Assembly (NCBI RefSeq): GCF_002420705.1
Contig: NZ_DIIM01000013.1
Span: 137,702 to 201,701, forward strand
DNA length: 64,000 nt
Source of the DNA: Sphingobacterium sp. UBA5670
GTDB lineage: Bacteria > Bacteroidota > Bacteroidia > Sphingobacteriales > Sphingobacteriaceae
Reading direction: 5' to 3'
Shown here: piece after piece, positions 37,097-46,233 of the stretch
How the letters are laid out: the number at the start of each line of letters is the position of its first letter
How positions within the stretch are numbered: position 1 is the first letter of the stretch
The notes under the pieces: model-generated
Database searches by the model: none
What the model was told of the DNA's origin: nothing
What the model saw: only the letters and a program-made list of their open reading frames with translations
Made by a program: the position numbers and the translations under genes

Positions 37097-39610
37097 ATGG
37101 AAAGCAGAAGAGAATTCCTAAGAAAGACCCTACTATTTTCGGGAGCAGCAGGTATTGCCAGTTTTATGCCTGCGTCAATACAGAAAGCCTTTGCGATTAA
37201 TCCTGATCCGGGAAGTAGTTTTTTGGATGCCGAACATATCGTCATCCTAATGCAGGAGAACCGATCTTTCGATCATACGCTAGGTAGTCTTTCTGGTGTT
37301 CGGGGCTTTAATGATCCGCGTGCAGTACGTTTACCGAACGGCCTGCCTGTATGGTATCAAACCGATAAAGAAGGAAGAGTTTACGCTCCTTTTCGATTAA
37401 ATCTGAAGGAGAGCAAGGTAACCTGGATAGGATCTCTTCCGCATAGCCGCGCAAGTCAGGTAGACGCTTTTAACCAGGGGCGCTATGATCATTGGTTGTT
37501 ATCAAAACAATCAGGTAATAAACAATATGCGGGGATGCCTTTAACATTGGGGTATTTTACACGGGAAGATCTACCTTTTCATTATGCGTTAGCGGATGCT
37601 TTCACGGTATGTGATCAGAATTTCTGTTCGGGTATGACAAGTACTACACCTAACCGTTCGTTTTTCTGGACCGGTAAGATTACGGAGATGAAAGAGGGGT
37701 TGCAAAAAGCTAATATTCGGAACGATGACTTTGGCTATGGTAAAATGACTTGGGAAACTTTTCCAGAACTACTTGAGAAGAATGGGATAAACTGGCGTTT
37801 CTATCAAAATGAAACAAGTTGCGGGGGTGGGTTTTCCGGACAAGAGCGCGCTTGGCTGTCTAATTTTGGCTGTAACTTATTGGAGTTTTTTCAGGCTTAT
37901 CAGGTTAAATTCAAGGATAACTATATCAAAAATTTGGAAGCACAGGTGCGCGATTTGCCTGTACAGATTTCCAAGCTGGAGGAGAAGTCTCCTGCCTCTG
38001 AGGAACAGGCTGAAAAAATACGCACCGATATCCGTAAAAAAAGTGAGGTACTCGAGCGCGCTGAGACTGAGCTTAAGGAATTCAATCCAGAAAACTATAA
38101 AAAGCTAAGCGATTTTACTAAATCAATAAATGAACGGGCATTTACGGTAAATAAGGGCGACAATAATTACCGGTCACTGGATACCTTGCGTTTTAAAGAG
38201 CAGGGGAAAAAAAGATCACTTGAGGTCCCGAAAGGAGATGTTCTTTATCAATTCAGGAAAGACGTAGACAGCGGTAAATTGCCAGCTGTATCCTGGTTGG
38301 CCGGTCCGCAAAATTTCTCAGATCATCCGAGTGCCCCTTGGTATGGCGCTTGGTACGTATCCGAAGTTTTGGATATCCTAACGAAAAACCCTGAGGTCTG
38401 GAAAAAAACAATTTTTATCATCACCTATGATGAAAACGATGGTTATTACGACCATGTGAAACCTTTTCTTGTTCCCGATTTAAAGAAGAAAGATACGGGA
38501 GCATGCTCGCCGGGGATCGATACAGAGGTGGAAATGGTACGTTTGGAAAATGAGCTAAAACAGGGAATTCCTAAAAAACAAGCACGTGAGGGTGCAGTGG
38601 GCTTAGGTTTCCGTGTTCCCATGTATATTGCATCACCTTGGTCACGAGGTGGCAAGGTATGCTCTCAGGTATTTGATCATACTTCTACATTGCAATTTTT
38701 GGAATATTTCTTTAACAATAAGCTCAAGAAGAATATTCATCTGGACAACATCAGTGCATGGCGTCGGACAATCTGTGGCGATTTGACAGCAGCTTTTACT
38801 CCTTTTACACAGGAAAAAGAACAACTTCCCTTCCTAGATCGGGATGCCTATATCGAAACCATATACAATGCGCAGTTCAAGGATGATCCCCAAGGTTTTG
38901 TCGAGGTCAATGATTCTGAGCTTGCGAAGAAAAATGTATGGATTGCGGCATTTGACCGAGTACAGGAACGGGGGATTCGAAGATCATCGCAGTTACCTTA
39001 TGCGCATGATGCAGTGGGCTATGTGCGAGACGGACGGTTTCATCTAGCAATGACTGTAGATACCAAGCTTTTTGGAAAAAAAACTGCCGGCACGGCTTTC
39101 AATGTGTATAGTCCGCTGGCGTATCGTGATGAACAAGGACAAAGCGAAACCTATCGTAACTGGAATTTTGCGGTTAAGGCCGGTGACCGTTTGGAATACC
39201 AGTGGGACCTAGCTAAGTTTGAAGGAGATCGTTACACTTTCGAGCTGCATGGGCCGAATGGTTTTTATCGTAAATTTTCCGGGGAAAAGGGGACTGCAGC
39301 AATACAAGCCGCGGTAGGTCCAGAGCTTAGGGCACTGACTCAGGCAGCTACAGGAAAATTACAGCTGAAAATAAAGAACAATAGTGATCAGCGGGTAACC
39401 GTATCGGTTGAGAGCCTCAACTATGAAAAATATGACACAACAAGAGACATCGCCCCTGCCGAGGAAGTTATATTGATCCTGGATATTGAGAAACAAGGAA
39501 ATTGGTATGATATTGCAGTAAAGCTTAAGGGAGACAGCAGCCCAGTTATTCAGCTCGCCGGGCGATTGGAAACAGGGGTAGAGAGTACAACCGATCCCTT
39601 ATTAGCATAA
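37097..39610 (+). CDS. Phosphocholine-specific phospholipase C, Tat-exported
   Basis: This secreted phosphoesterase of 837 residues hydrolyses phosphatidylcholine or sphingomyelin headgroups. A Tat signal (SRREFLRK, about residues 3-10, then a hydrophobic stretch) shows folded export. Catalytic and metal region IVILMQENRSFDHTLG and TSTTPNRSFFWTG are family hallmarks. Residues of about 270-350 form a long charged helical insert, as in related enzymes. The C-terminal third carries two DUF756 repeats (from about 640). The gene is divergent from the two-component operon, 159 bp away. In this phylum such enzymes may serve in phosphate scavenging. Confidence 0.92.
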   Translation: MESRREFLRKTLLFSGAAGIASFMPASIQKAFAINPDPGSSFLDAEHIVILMQENRSFDHTLGSLSGVRGFNDPRAVRLPNGLPVWYQTDKEGRVYAPFRLNLKESKVTWIGSLPHSRASQVDAFNQGRYDHWLLSKQSGNKQYAGMPLTLGYFTREDLPFHYALADAFTVCDQNFCSGMTSTTPNRSFFWTGKITEMKEGLQKANIRNDDFGYGKMTWETFPELLEKNGINWRFYQNETSCGGGFSGQERAWLSNFGCNLLEFFQAYQVKFKDNYIKNLEAQVRDLPVQISKLEEKSPASEEQAEKIRTDIRKKSEVLERAETELKEFNPENYKKLSDFTKSINERAFTVNKGDNNYRSLDTLRFKEQGKKRSLEVPKGDVLYQFRKDVDSGKLPAVSWLAGPQNFSDHPSAPWYGAWYVSEVLDILTKNPEVWKKTIFIITYDENDGYYDHVKPFLVPDLKKKDTGACSPGIDTEVEMVRLENELKQGIPKKQAREGAVGLGFRVPMYIASPWSRGGKVCSQVFDHTSTLQFLEYFFNNKLKKNIHLDNISAWRRTICGDLTAAFTPFTQEKEQLPFLDRDAYIETIYNAQFKDDPQGFVEVNDSELAKKNVWIAAFDRVQERGIRRSSQLPYAHDAVGYVRDGRFHLAMTVDTKLFGKKTAGTAFNVYSPLAYRDEQGQSETYRNWNFAVKAGDRLEYQWDLAKFEGDRYTFELHGPNGFYRKFSGEKGTAAIQAAVGPELRALTQAATGKLQLKIKNNSDQRVTVSVESLNYEKYDTTRDIAPAEEVILILDIEKQGNWYDIAVKLKGDSSPVIQLAGRLETGVESTTDPLLA

Positions 39611-39702
39611 TCACGGCTGTTTCAGTAAGAATAATTGTCATTTCTTATGAAGCTCATTATTGAACGTGTTATCTTCTGTTGTTGTAAATGCATATAAATG
39701 GA

Positions 39703-39750
39703 ATCCGGAGACCTTATTTATTTACACCCTAATAAATAAGGTCTCCGGAT
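39703..39750. repeat. Perfect 20-bp inverted repeat
   Basis: The left arm ATCCGGAGACCTTATTTATT (39703-39722) and the right arm (39731-39750) are exact reverse complements, with an 8-base loop. It lies between the convergent phospholipase and bioB genes, so it is probably a bidirectional terminator, but no long T-tract follows on either side. Confidence 0.85.
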
Positions 39751-39809
39751 CGCGTGTTTATATATAATGACGAGGATACAACTTCGTGTCAGCACTGATT
39801 GTACAGTCG

Positions 39810-40892
39810 TTATTTGTCTTGCTTCTGCTTGGCGATGTTGCGCTGGATTTTATGTCCCGGTCTTGACCATTTGGGTCTTTCACCATGATCATGATAATGT
39901 GCTATCTCAGTGGATATGGTTTCGGGTTGATTTTTTTTCTCAAAAGGCTGTTGTGCGACCAGACCTAATATTTTAAACATGTCCATATCTTCGTTGACAT
40001 CGGGATTGGGTGTGGTGAGGAGTTTATCGCCTGAGAAAATCGAGTTGGCCCCTGCAAAAAAGCACAAAGCTTGTCCTTCTGTACTCATGTTGGTACGGCC
40101 GGCAGATAAACGGACTTGTGTGGAAGGTAATAGAATTCTAGCCGTAGCGACCATACGTACCATTTCCCAGATGGATGCGGTTTCCATCGTCTCCATTGGC
40201 GTACCTGCTACAGGGACCAGCGCATTGATCGGTACCGATTCGGGCTGTGGGATGAGTGAAGCAAGGGTAATCAACATGGCAGCCCGATCCGAAACACTTT
40301 CGCCCATTCCAATTATGCCACCACTGCATACCGTTATGTTTGTTTTACGTACGTTTTCGATTGTCTGCAGACGATCGTCATAGCTTCTGGTCGAGATAAT
40401 TTCCCGATAGTATTCGGCAGATGAATCGAGGTTATGATTGTAGGCGTATAATCCGGCCTCTGAAAGACGTTGCGCCTGGTTTTCTGTCAGCATTCCAAGC
40501 GTACAGCAGACTTCCATGTCAAGTCTATTCAGTGTACGCACCATATCAAGCACATGGTCAAACTCTGGACCATCCTTCACATTGCGCCAGGCGGCACCCA
40601 TGCAGATCCGTGAGCTACCACCAGCTTTAGCAGCCAAGGCTTGCTCTTTTACCTGATCTATGCTCATCAATCCTTCGGCTTTGACATGGGTATGGTAACG
40701 TGCTGCCTGTGGGCAGTAGGCACAATCTTCTGGACAGCCACCTGTTTTAATTGAGATCAATGTAGATACTTGTACTTTATTTGGGTCGTGGTATTTTCTA
40801 TGGACCGATGCCGCTTCATAAAGAAGTTCCATCATCGGTTTGTTGTACAAAGCAACAACTTCTTCTTGTGTCCATTTTGGTTTTGTCTCCAT
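39810..40892 (-). CDS. bioB: Biotin synthase
   Basis: This radical SAM enzyme inserts sulfur into dethiobiotin, the last step of biotin synthesis. The cluster motif C-x3-C-x2-C is seen in GGCPEDCAYCPQAARYH. The SAM-binding and substrate regions include GGSSRICMGAAWR, YNHNLDSSAEYY and NALVPVAGTPM. The C-terminal AGRTNMSTEGQALCFFAGANSIFSGDKLLTTPNP is typical and holds the residues near the second cluster. The length of 360 residues is slightly long, with a charged tail. It is alone here, without bioA, bioF or bioD, and faces a divergent regulator gene across 141 bp. Confidence 0.97.
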   Translation of the reverse strand: METKPKWTQEEVVALYNKPMMELLYEAASVHRKYHDPNKVQVSTLISIKTGGCPEDCAYCPQAARYHTHVKAEGLMSIDQVKEQALAAKAGGSSRICMGAAWRNVKDGPEFDHVLDMVRTLNRLDMEVCCTLGMLTENQAQRLSEAGLYAYNHNLDSSAEYYREIISTRSYDDRLQTIENVRKTNITVCSGGIIGMGESVSDRAAMLITLASLIPQPESVPINALVPVAGTPMETMETASIWEMVRMVATARILLPSTQVRLSAGRTNMSTEGQALCFFAGANSIFSGDKLLTTPNPDVNEDMDMFKILGLVAQQPFEKKNQPETISTEIAHYHDHGERPKWSRPGHKIQRNIAKQKQDK

Positions 40893-40982
40893 TTTACTTA
40901 TAAGTTTTCGTTCTAAAATTAGCTTGATATTGCCTAATGACTGTTCCGGTTTAGCATTTCAATACCATTATTTTCCTTATGA

Positions 40983-41014
40983 TTGCAAAGATTATAGTTT
41001 AAATGATAACTTTG
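40983..41014 (+). promoter_or_regulatory. Candidate promoter of the MocR-type regulator
   Basis: TAACTTTG (41007-41014) is an exact -7 box. TTG at 40983 is 21 bases upstream, the spacing usual in this phylum. The transcript would start near 41020, so an ATG at 41034 gives a short leader and the one at 41067 a normal one. Confidence 0.5.
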
Positions 41015-41033
41015 GTAGTCCGAAATAAACATA

Positions 41034-42521
41034 ATGAGTAGTCCGGTTGGTATAGGTTTTCATTCTATGATTAAAATAGATCGCCGTAAGGAAGATGCTA
41101 TCTATTTACAGATTGTTTATCAATTTATCCATGCGGTCAAACGTAATTTATTGGAAGAAGGGGATTTGTTGCCCGGAAGCCGGAAGATTGCAGATGAATT
41201 AAAAGTACACCGAAAAACCGTCGTAGCAGCTTTATCAGAATTGCAAGAGCAGGGCTGGGTGGAAATTTTACCGAATCGAGGGACTTTTGTGAAAAACCCC
41301 GAATCTAATGGTACTTCGATGTCGACGACTGAGGCATTTAAACAACCACCGCATCTTGCGCCTTATTCTTTCCGGAAGGAGCTGATATTGGATATGCCTA
41401 TGTTAGAAGCTCCAGAAAAGTATTATTTTACGGATGGAACACCTGATTATAGTGTCATTCCGGCTGAAGAGCTTGTACGCTTTTACGCATCGATGGTGAA
41501 AAGGAAAAAGAAAAGTGATGATTTGCCGACGACAACGGAGGGCAATTTGTTTTTTCGGGACCAGTTAAGCTATTATCTGAACCTAACTAGGGGATTTCAT
41601 CTTTCCCGGAACTTCCTGTTGCCAATTGCCAGCCGCGAACAGATATTTTCAATCTTATCCCGATTATTAATTCGACGTGACGATATTGTGCTGGTTGAGG
41701 ACTTAAGTTATTTTCTACCCAATATGATATTTAGTCAGGCAGGAGCCAAACTAAAAACCGTTCCGGTCGATGCGGATGGGATGATCGTAGATCGGATCGG
41801 AGATCAATTTAAGCCCGGAGAGATCAGGTGTGTTTATCTCAACACCCGATGTCAGTATCCAACGACGGTTAACCTTTCGGAAAAGCGGAAAATGCAACTG
41901 TTACAGCTGGCCGAGCATTACGACTTTATCATTATTGAGGATGATGCTGACTTTGAGTCTTCTTTTATTAAAACAAAAGGGGAATCGCTTTTTCGGAAAA
42001 ATGCAGGTAACCGGGTAATTTATACAGGTGCATTCGGAAGTTTCTTAGACCCCGGCTTCCAAATGAATTTTTTGATCGCGCCTCAGGATCTGCTGGATGA
42101 AGGTAAGAAATATCTGAATATCTTCGGAAAGCCGAATTTTATGATTGAGAAAACATTGGGTGAAATTATCCATCAGGGTGATATCTTTCGCTATCAGCGA
42201 AAATTTCAGAAAATAATTGCAGAGCGCAAAGGGTTGTTTTCCATATTGTTACGACGTTATTTCGAAGAAGAAGTTACTTTCATCGTTCCAGGGTCTGGAC
42301 TGGCCTTTTGGGTGCAGTTTAAGGCTGTTTTTTCCTTGACTGTTTTACAGGAAAAGGCACGGGAAAGGGGATTGTTGATCCCGAGCAATTGCCTTTATCA
42401 AAATAAAACCGTTACTGCATTACGATTGGGCTTTGCACATCTTGAAGAGCAAAGTATGGCAGATGCAATTTATTTGTTAAGGGCGGCCTATGGCGACTTG
42501 GTAGACGGCTCCACTAGCTGA
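41034..42521 (+). CDS. MocR/GntR-type regulator with degenerate aminotransferase domain
   Basis: This 495-residue protein fuses a GntR winged helix (EEGDLLPGSRKIADELKVHRKTVVAALSELQEQGWV) to a fold-type I aminotransferase-like domain. The domain keeps QYPTTV and the IIEDDAD motif (EDDYD in canonical members). The lysine that binds PLP is absent: canonical SK reads GS here (GAFGSFLDP, Ser near residue 336), and the nearby Arg is also replaced. It therefore probably cannot form a PLP Schiff base and may sense another ligand. It is divergent from bioB. A start at 41067 (MIKIDRRKED) is equally plausible. Confidence 0.85.
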   Translation: MSSPVGIGFHSMIKIDRRKEDAIYLQIVYQFIHAVKRNLLEEGDLLPGSRKIADELKVHRKTVVAALSELQEQGWVEILPNRGTFVKNPESNGTSMSTTEAFKQPPHLAPYSFRKELILDMPMLEAPEKYYFTDGTPDYSVIPAEELVRFYASMVKRKKKSDDLPTTTEGNLFFRDQLSYYLNLTRGFHLSRNFLLPIASREQIFSILSRLLIRRDDIVLVEDLSYFLPNMIFSQAGAKLKTVPVDADGMIVDRIGDQFKPGEIRCVYLNTRCQYPTTVNLSEKRKMQLLQLAEHYDFIIIEDDADFESSFIKTKGESLFRKNAGNRVIYTGAFGSFLDPGFQMNFLIAPQDLLDEGKKYLNIFGKPNFMIEKTLGEIIHQGDIFRYQRKFQKIIAERKGLFSILLRRYFEEEVTFIVPGSGLAFWVQFKAVFSLTVLQEKARERGLLIPSNCLYQNKTVTALRLGFAHLEEQSMADAIYLLRAAYGDLVDGSTS

Positions 42522-42638
42522 TTTTGTAGGATATGGTTCAATTTGTTTTTGAGCCGGGGTAGCTGAGCATCGGATCGTCAACTTGGTATAAAGATATGGG
42601 AATAATAACTTTTGGGGAAATTGGAGAAATAGCATAGC

Positions 42639-42672
42639 AAAGAAAAAGCCCAGCAAAGAATGTCTGGGCTTT
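42639..42672 (-). terminator. Terminator of the microprotein gene
   Basis: AAAGCCCAG (42645-42653) pairs with CTGGGCTTT (42664-42672). Read leftward, a TTTTTCTTT run follows. It lies 43 bp beyond the stop codon of the small reading frame at 42716-42811. Confidence 0.82.
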
Positions 42673-42715
42673 GAGATTATATAAGGGGAATAATACTTGC
42701 TTAAAAAGTGAAGAC

Positions 42716-42811
42716 CTAGTCTTCATCGGTGATAATATCATCACCATCCAATTCGAAACCTTCTCCAAGGAAGGTATTCTCTAGTTCGAATAAATCTGAA
42801 TCTTTAATCAT
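42716..42811 (-). CDS. Probable 31-residue acidic microprotein
   Basis: This frame, too short for usual gene finders, starts at the ATG at 42811 and ends at TAG (42716). The protein begins MIKDSDLFELENTFLGEG and ends in an Asp/Glu-rich tail (DGDDIITDED). About 12 of its 31 residues are acidic against one lysine, and it has no membrane segment or export signal. Just upstream is a TAACTTTG -7 box, and just downstream a hairpin terminator with a T-tract, so it is a complete transcription unit with little else to encode. I do not recognise the family. A noncoding RNA is the alternative. Confidence 0.55.
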   Translation of the reverse strand: MIKDSDLFELENTFLGEGFELDGDDIITDED

Positions 42812-42831
42812 TTTACTTTTTTTTTGATATT

Positions 42832-42839
42832 CAAAGTTA
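42832..42839 (-). promoter_or_regulatory. Candidate -7 box of the microprotein gene
   Basis: The minus strand reads TAACTTTG, an exact TAnnTTTG match, about 21 bp upstream of the start codon at 42811. A weak TTG lies 23 bases further upstream. Confidence 0.5.
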
Positions 42840-42896
42840 TCACCCTTATTTAAGATAAACATCAATATAAAATGAAGTTTGTGTTAAGGATAATTA

Positions 42897-44867
42897 TTAT
42901 ATTTTTTTGAGTACGACATCCAATTTTTCTGCTTGGATGATTCTGCTGAAAAACTCTTTTAAATCAAAATACTCTTCCGGCATAAATAAGGGTTTGTTTA
43001 ACTGTGTTGCCGATTCGATAATCAGAACGTCCGGCGTCGTATTATTGATTTTGAAAATATATCGGGCGGCACGCTCAGGCAGAGCCATACTGATATTTTT
43101 TAACTTACCTTCTGTTGGGTAGGAATAGCCTTTAGGCAATTTGATTTCCATGTAGCTTTCTTCCTGAACTAAAGAACCAAAGTCGATTGGATAATTCCTT
43201 TCTGTTAGATTGAAAGGGTTTTTGGACATTTTGGTATCAATATAAGGATTGAATAGAAGTTGGTCATTTTGTAGCGTTGCAAAATTTTTAATCTCAATTT
43301 CAAATTCCTCGGTTAGTGGTTTATCAAGGGATTCCCGATTCGATACTTTAAAACTGTTGATTTTGATGCGATTGTTTTCTTCGTCTATTTTTTCGTAGTA
43401 TTCTTCTTCAGAGTTGCTTCCTTGCAGGCGTTCACGCATTTTGGATGCTCCATAACCATTACGCGAGGTAATCCATTTTCCTTTTAATTCTCCATTTTCC
43501 GATAATTCACCATAGAAGAAATTACTATAAGTCGAAGGAAGATTCGCATCGAGTTTTACCCAGTCGGATTCACCTTCTAAGGGGATTGATCTTCCCTGAT
43601 AATTAACACATTTCATCGGAATATTTCCGAACAGCTCATAGGGAGAGGTCGCATCCAGCAGATAATAGTTTTCACCTATTTTTACCCGTGCAATCACATG
43701 GTTGAATTCGGATATGGCCGGTGCATAAAGTCCGGCATAGCCATTTTCACGTGTCGATAAAATAACAGGGATGGCATCTAGCTTCGCATAACGTAGGGCA
43801 TTGACCAGTCCAAGGTTAATATCGGCGCTATTGCCGGTTCTTTTTTCGATGGCTTCTTTGATATTTTTTGCGTAGATCGAATGGCGGTTATTCCATTTTA
43901 TTTGTTTCTGAAAATAAGTATAGAGCCTGACCGCTTTTTGTAGGTCGTCTTTTGAATCCTGCAATACAGGTTCAATGAACTCCTTCAATGCCGTTTTTCG
44001 CTTTACTTGTCCACCAAAACTTTCGTCCTGTACGAGTTTATCTCTGACATTTTCCCACGTGAGCGAGAAGTCTTTTGTCGGTCCCATTGGAACGCTATAC
44101 CTGCCGAGTTCGAAGAAGATAATTGATCTGAAATTTTTGGAAGAAGTCATGTAATCTTCGGTATGGAAAGCTGGTATATTTTCCATGGTATAGGTGGTTT
44201 TGCTACCTAGGACTTCTCCGACTTCAGAATTTAAGCCAGTGTTGTAATTTTCTACTTTCCGATCACTGACGGCTAATCCACCTTTTAAATTGGCTTTATA
44301 GTGGCAGATCTCGGGAATGCGAGTGACGTATTGGCTATAAAGTTTCGGAAGATCTTCCTGAAATTCCCAAGCATTTAGGTTAAAGATAAATGGAGATTCT
44401 GTACGGTAACGGTATTCAATAATTGTACCTTCTTGGACCTGCGGAATGGCCGCTTTCGTTATTGCATAGTTTTCTGAGGAGTTTTCGTTAAAAATATTCG
44501 CTTTGGTCATCTCTGTTTCCTCGACCTTATCACCCACGAGGTGATAGGATGCTCCCTTGATGTCCATAAGAACTTCCCGATCGTTTCCATTTTTATAGAG
44601 TGGAATGCTGAAGTTCGCATAATTGTAGGCCTCTTTATTTAAAATTTTAATACGAACATGTTTAAAAAATTCAACAACTAAACCTTTGTTTTTATTATAG
44701 CTGACTTCGGCCGAGCCATACTCACGTAAGACAAAGGCATTTGCTGCCGTATCTATTTTATCGACATTAATGGCAAAATCTTCCTTTTTTAGTTTACCGA
44801 ACGAAAAATCTTGTGCTTGTAGGGATATACCACTAAGCAGGAGGAGGCCAGTGAAAAAACTTTTCAT
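42897..44867 (-). CDS. Exported DUF3857 / transglutaminase-like protein
   Basis: This 656-residue exported protein has a signal peptide (MKSFFTGLLLLSGISLQAQ), an N-terminal DUF3857 domain and a transglutaminase-like core. In the core the catalytic Cys position is Ser (KRTGNSADINLGLVNALR), while the His (SEFNHVIARV) and Asp (YLLDATSPYELF) remain. Bacteroidota members with Ser here are common, so it may not be a classical transglutaminase. A DUF3858-like beta domain forms the C-terminal third. The role is probably at the cell surface or in the periplasm. It lies 94 bp downstream of the TonB-C-like gene, possibly in one unit. Confidence 0.86.
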   Translation of the reverse strand: MKSFFTGLLLLSGISLQAQDFSFGKLKKEDFAINVDKIDTAANAFVLREYGSAEVSYNKNKGLVVEFFKHVRIKILNKEAYNYANFSIPLYKNGNDREVLMDIKGASYHLVGDKVEETEMTKANIFNENSSENYAITKAAIPQVQEGTIIEYRYRTESPFIFNLNAWEFQEDLPKLYSQYVTRIPEICHYKANLKGGLAVSDRKVENYNTGLNSEVGEVLGSKTTYTMENIPAFHTEDYMTSSKNFRSIIFFELGRYSVPMGPTKDFSLTWENVRDKLVQDESFGGQVKRKTALKEFIEPVLQDSKDDLQKAVRLYTYFQKQIKWNNRHSIYAKNIKEAIEKRTGNSADINLGLVNALRYAKLDAIPVILSTRENGYAGLYAPAISEFNHVIARVKIGENYYLLDATSPYELFGNIPMKCVNYQGRSIPLEGESDWVKLDANLPSTYSNFFYGELSENGELKGKWITSRNGYGASKMRERLQGSNSEEEYYEKIDEENNRIKINSFKVSNRESLDKPLTEEFEIEIKNFATLQNDQLLFNPYIDTKMSKNPFNLTERNYPIDFGSLVQEESYMEIKLPKGYSYPTEGKLKNISMALPERAARYIFKINNTTPDVLIIESATQLNKPLFMPEEYFDLKEFFSRIIQAEKLDVVLKKI

Positions 44868-44961
44868 AAAAAATGACTGTATGGTTAAGAATTATAACAC
44901 TAAAGTATGAAATAATTTTAAATCAAAACTCCTAGAAATTAAAATGGTGAGAAAAATTAAT

Positions 44962-46233
44962 TTACAAGGTGAATTCGAACGTTAAAGTAACATAACGGTA
45001 GTCTTCGCCTTTCCATTTTGGACCTGAAAGTAAGATTTCTTTCGCCTTGGTGTCAAGGTAGTCATTGGCACTCTGTAGAATACTGATATGGGTTGGCAAT
45101 CCATCTTTATCGATATAGAAGCTTAGACGAACGGTACCTTCGTAGCGGCTGTTGGCAGTTTTTTTCTTGATATAGTTATTGAACGATTTCCAGCCCCAGA
45201 TAGGTTCAGCACTTTTTGATTTGCGTGAAGACATGGTTGTGACGACGACTTCTTCAAGTGAGTTGCTGGAAGGCTGCAGTTTGATCGTTGTGTTTTTACT
45301 GCGGCGCATATTTAATGCTATAGGATTATAACCCAACGCCATAATGTCGACAAGTGAATCCATTGTACTAGGCTGAACGGTCGCTTGTCCCTGTGCGTCG
45401 GTATTAGTTGCCAACTTGCTATTGGGCTGAATGATTGTCACTCCCGAAATCGGTAAGCCTGTCTCTTTGTCCCGAATGGTGAGTTGTAGTGGCGTTCCCG
45501 ATTGTTGGATGGCCGAGATGCCTGCAGCTTTACCTGCCAAAGTATTGTTGAAACTCGAGGTTCCCCGAATCATAATCGTTTGGGGGGCATCTTTTTTCTT
45601 TGCCATTGGCGCATAACCGATAACAATTGCACTGTCTGTAGGTCTTAATCCAAATACAGGACGATCACTATTAAGGCGACCTTCCATTTCTTCCAATGAT
45701 TTTACACGTAGGGAGGGTTCCTGCGATAAAATCGTGACCTCCTCATGTGGATGTTGTTCACGAAAACGGGGGCTGTTGTTATCTGCCAATTGTGGCGAAC
45801 GATCTTGCTGTTCGATTTTTGACGTGATATCATCTGTGGTCGTGATAGAATCCTTTCCTATAACCTTTGTTTTTGGCTTGTCCCGGGTAACGTCTACGTC
45901 AGCAGTACGTTTTGCCTCAGATGTATTTTTTTTCTGCTGCCAGAAAAGTACAAGACCTACACCCAAAACGATTACTGTAGAGGCGGCGATGGCCAGTCTT
46001 TTCCAGTCAAATATTTTAATTGTAGTAGCCTTATCTCTTTTTGCACGTTGGCTAATCTGTTGATTGATTGCGGCAATTACGGTTTTATTTTGATCCATCT
46101 CTATACCCATCAGAACATCCGCCAACATGGGGTCGCGCTGTGCCTCACGCTCAAGAGCGTACATCTCCGTAGGAGATAGTTCACCGTTGACGTATTTCTT
46201 TAAGTATGCTATGTCGTAATTACTGTTGCTCAT
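44962..46233 (-). CDS. Membrane protein with TonB-C-like domain, ECF partner
   Basis: This 423-residue protein starts with a cytoplasmic anti-sigma-like region (DIAYLKKYVNGELSPTEMYALEREAQ), followed by a single transmembrane helix near 80-97. The periplasmic part contains a SusC-plug-like fragment (TLAGKAAGISAIQQSG), a CarboxypepD_reg-like domain (QLTIRDKETGLPISGVTIIQP) ending in the box EEVVVTTMSS, and a C-terminal TonB-like domain (YEGTVRLSFYIDKDGLPTHISILQS). Its start overlaps the ECF sigma gene end by 14 bp, so it is probably the anti-sigma partner. Confidence 0.78.
   Translation of the reverse strand: MSNSNYDIAYLKKYVNGELSPTEMYALEREAQRDPMLADVLMGIEMDQNKTVIAAINQQISQRAKRDKATTIKIFDWKRLAIAASTVIVLGVGLVLFWQQKKNTSEAKRTADVDVTRDKPKTKVIGKDSITTTDDITSKIEQQDRSPQLADNNSPRFREQHPHEEVTILSQEPSLRVKSLEEMEGRLNSDRPVFGLRPTDSAIVIGYAPMAKKKDAPQTIMIRGTSSFNNTLAGKAAGISAIQQSGTPLQLTIRDKETGLPISGVTIIQPNSKLATNTDAQGQATVQPSTMDSLVDIMALGYNPIALNMRRSKNTTIKLQPSSNSLEEVVVTTMSSRKSKSAEPIWGWKSFNNYIKKKTANSRYEGTVRLSFYIDKDGLPTHISILQSANDYLDTKAKEILLSGPKWKGEDYRYVTLTFEFTL

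Noticed and set aside
37097..39610. The phospholipase as part of the divergent two-component regulon
   Set aside because: I looked for the CTTAA repeats in the 159-bp gap (36938-37096) and found only two loosely similar elements at a wrong 12-bp spacing.
42538..42768. A 76-codon minus-strand frame
   Set aside because: It spans the hairpin terminator at 42639-42672 and partly overlaps the microprotein in another frame; the protein has no recognisable order.
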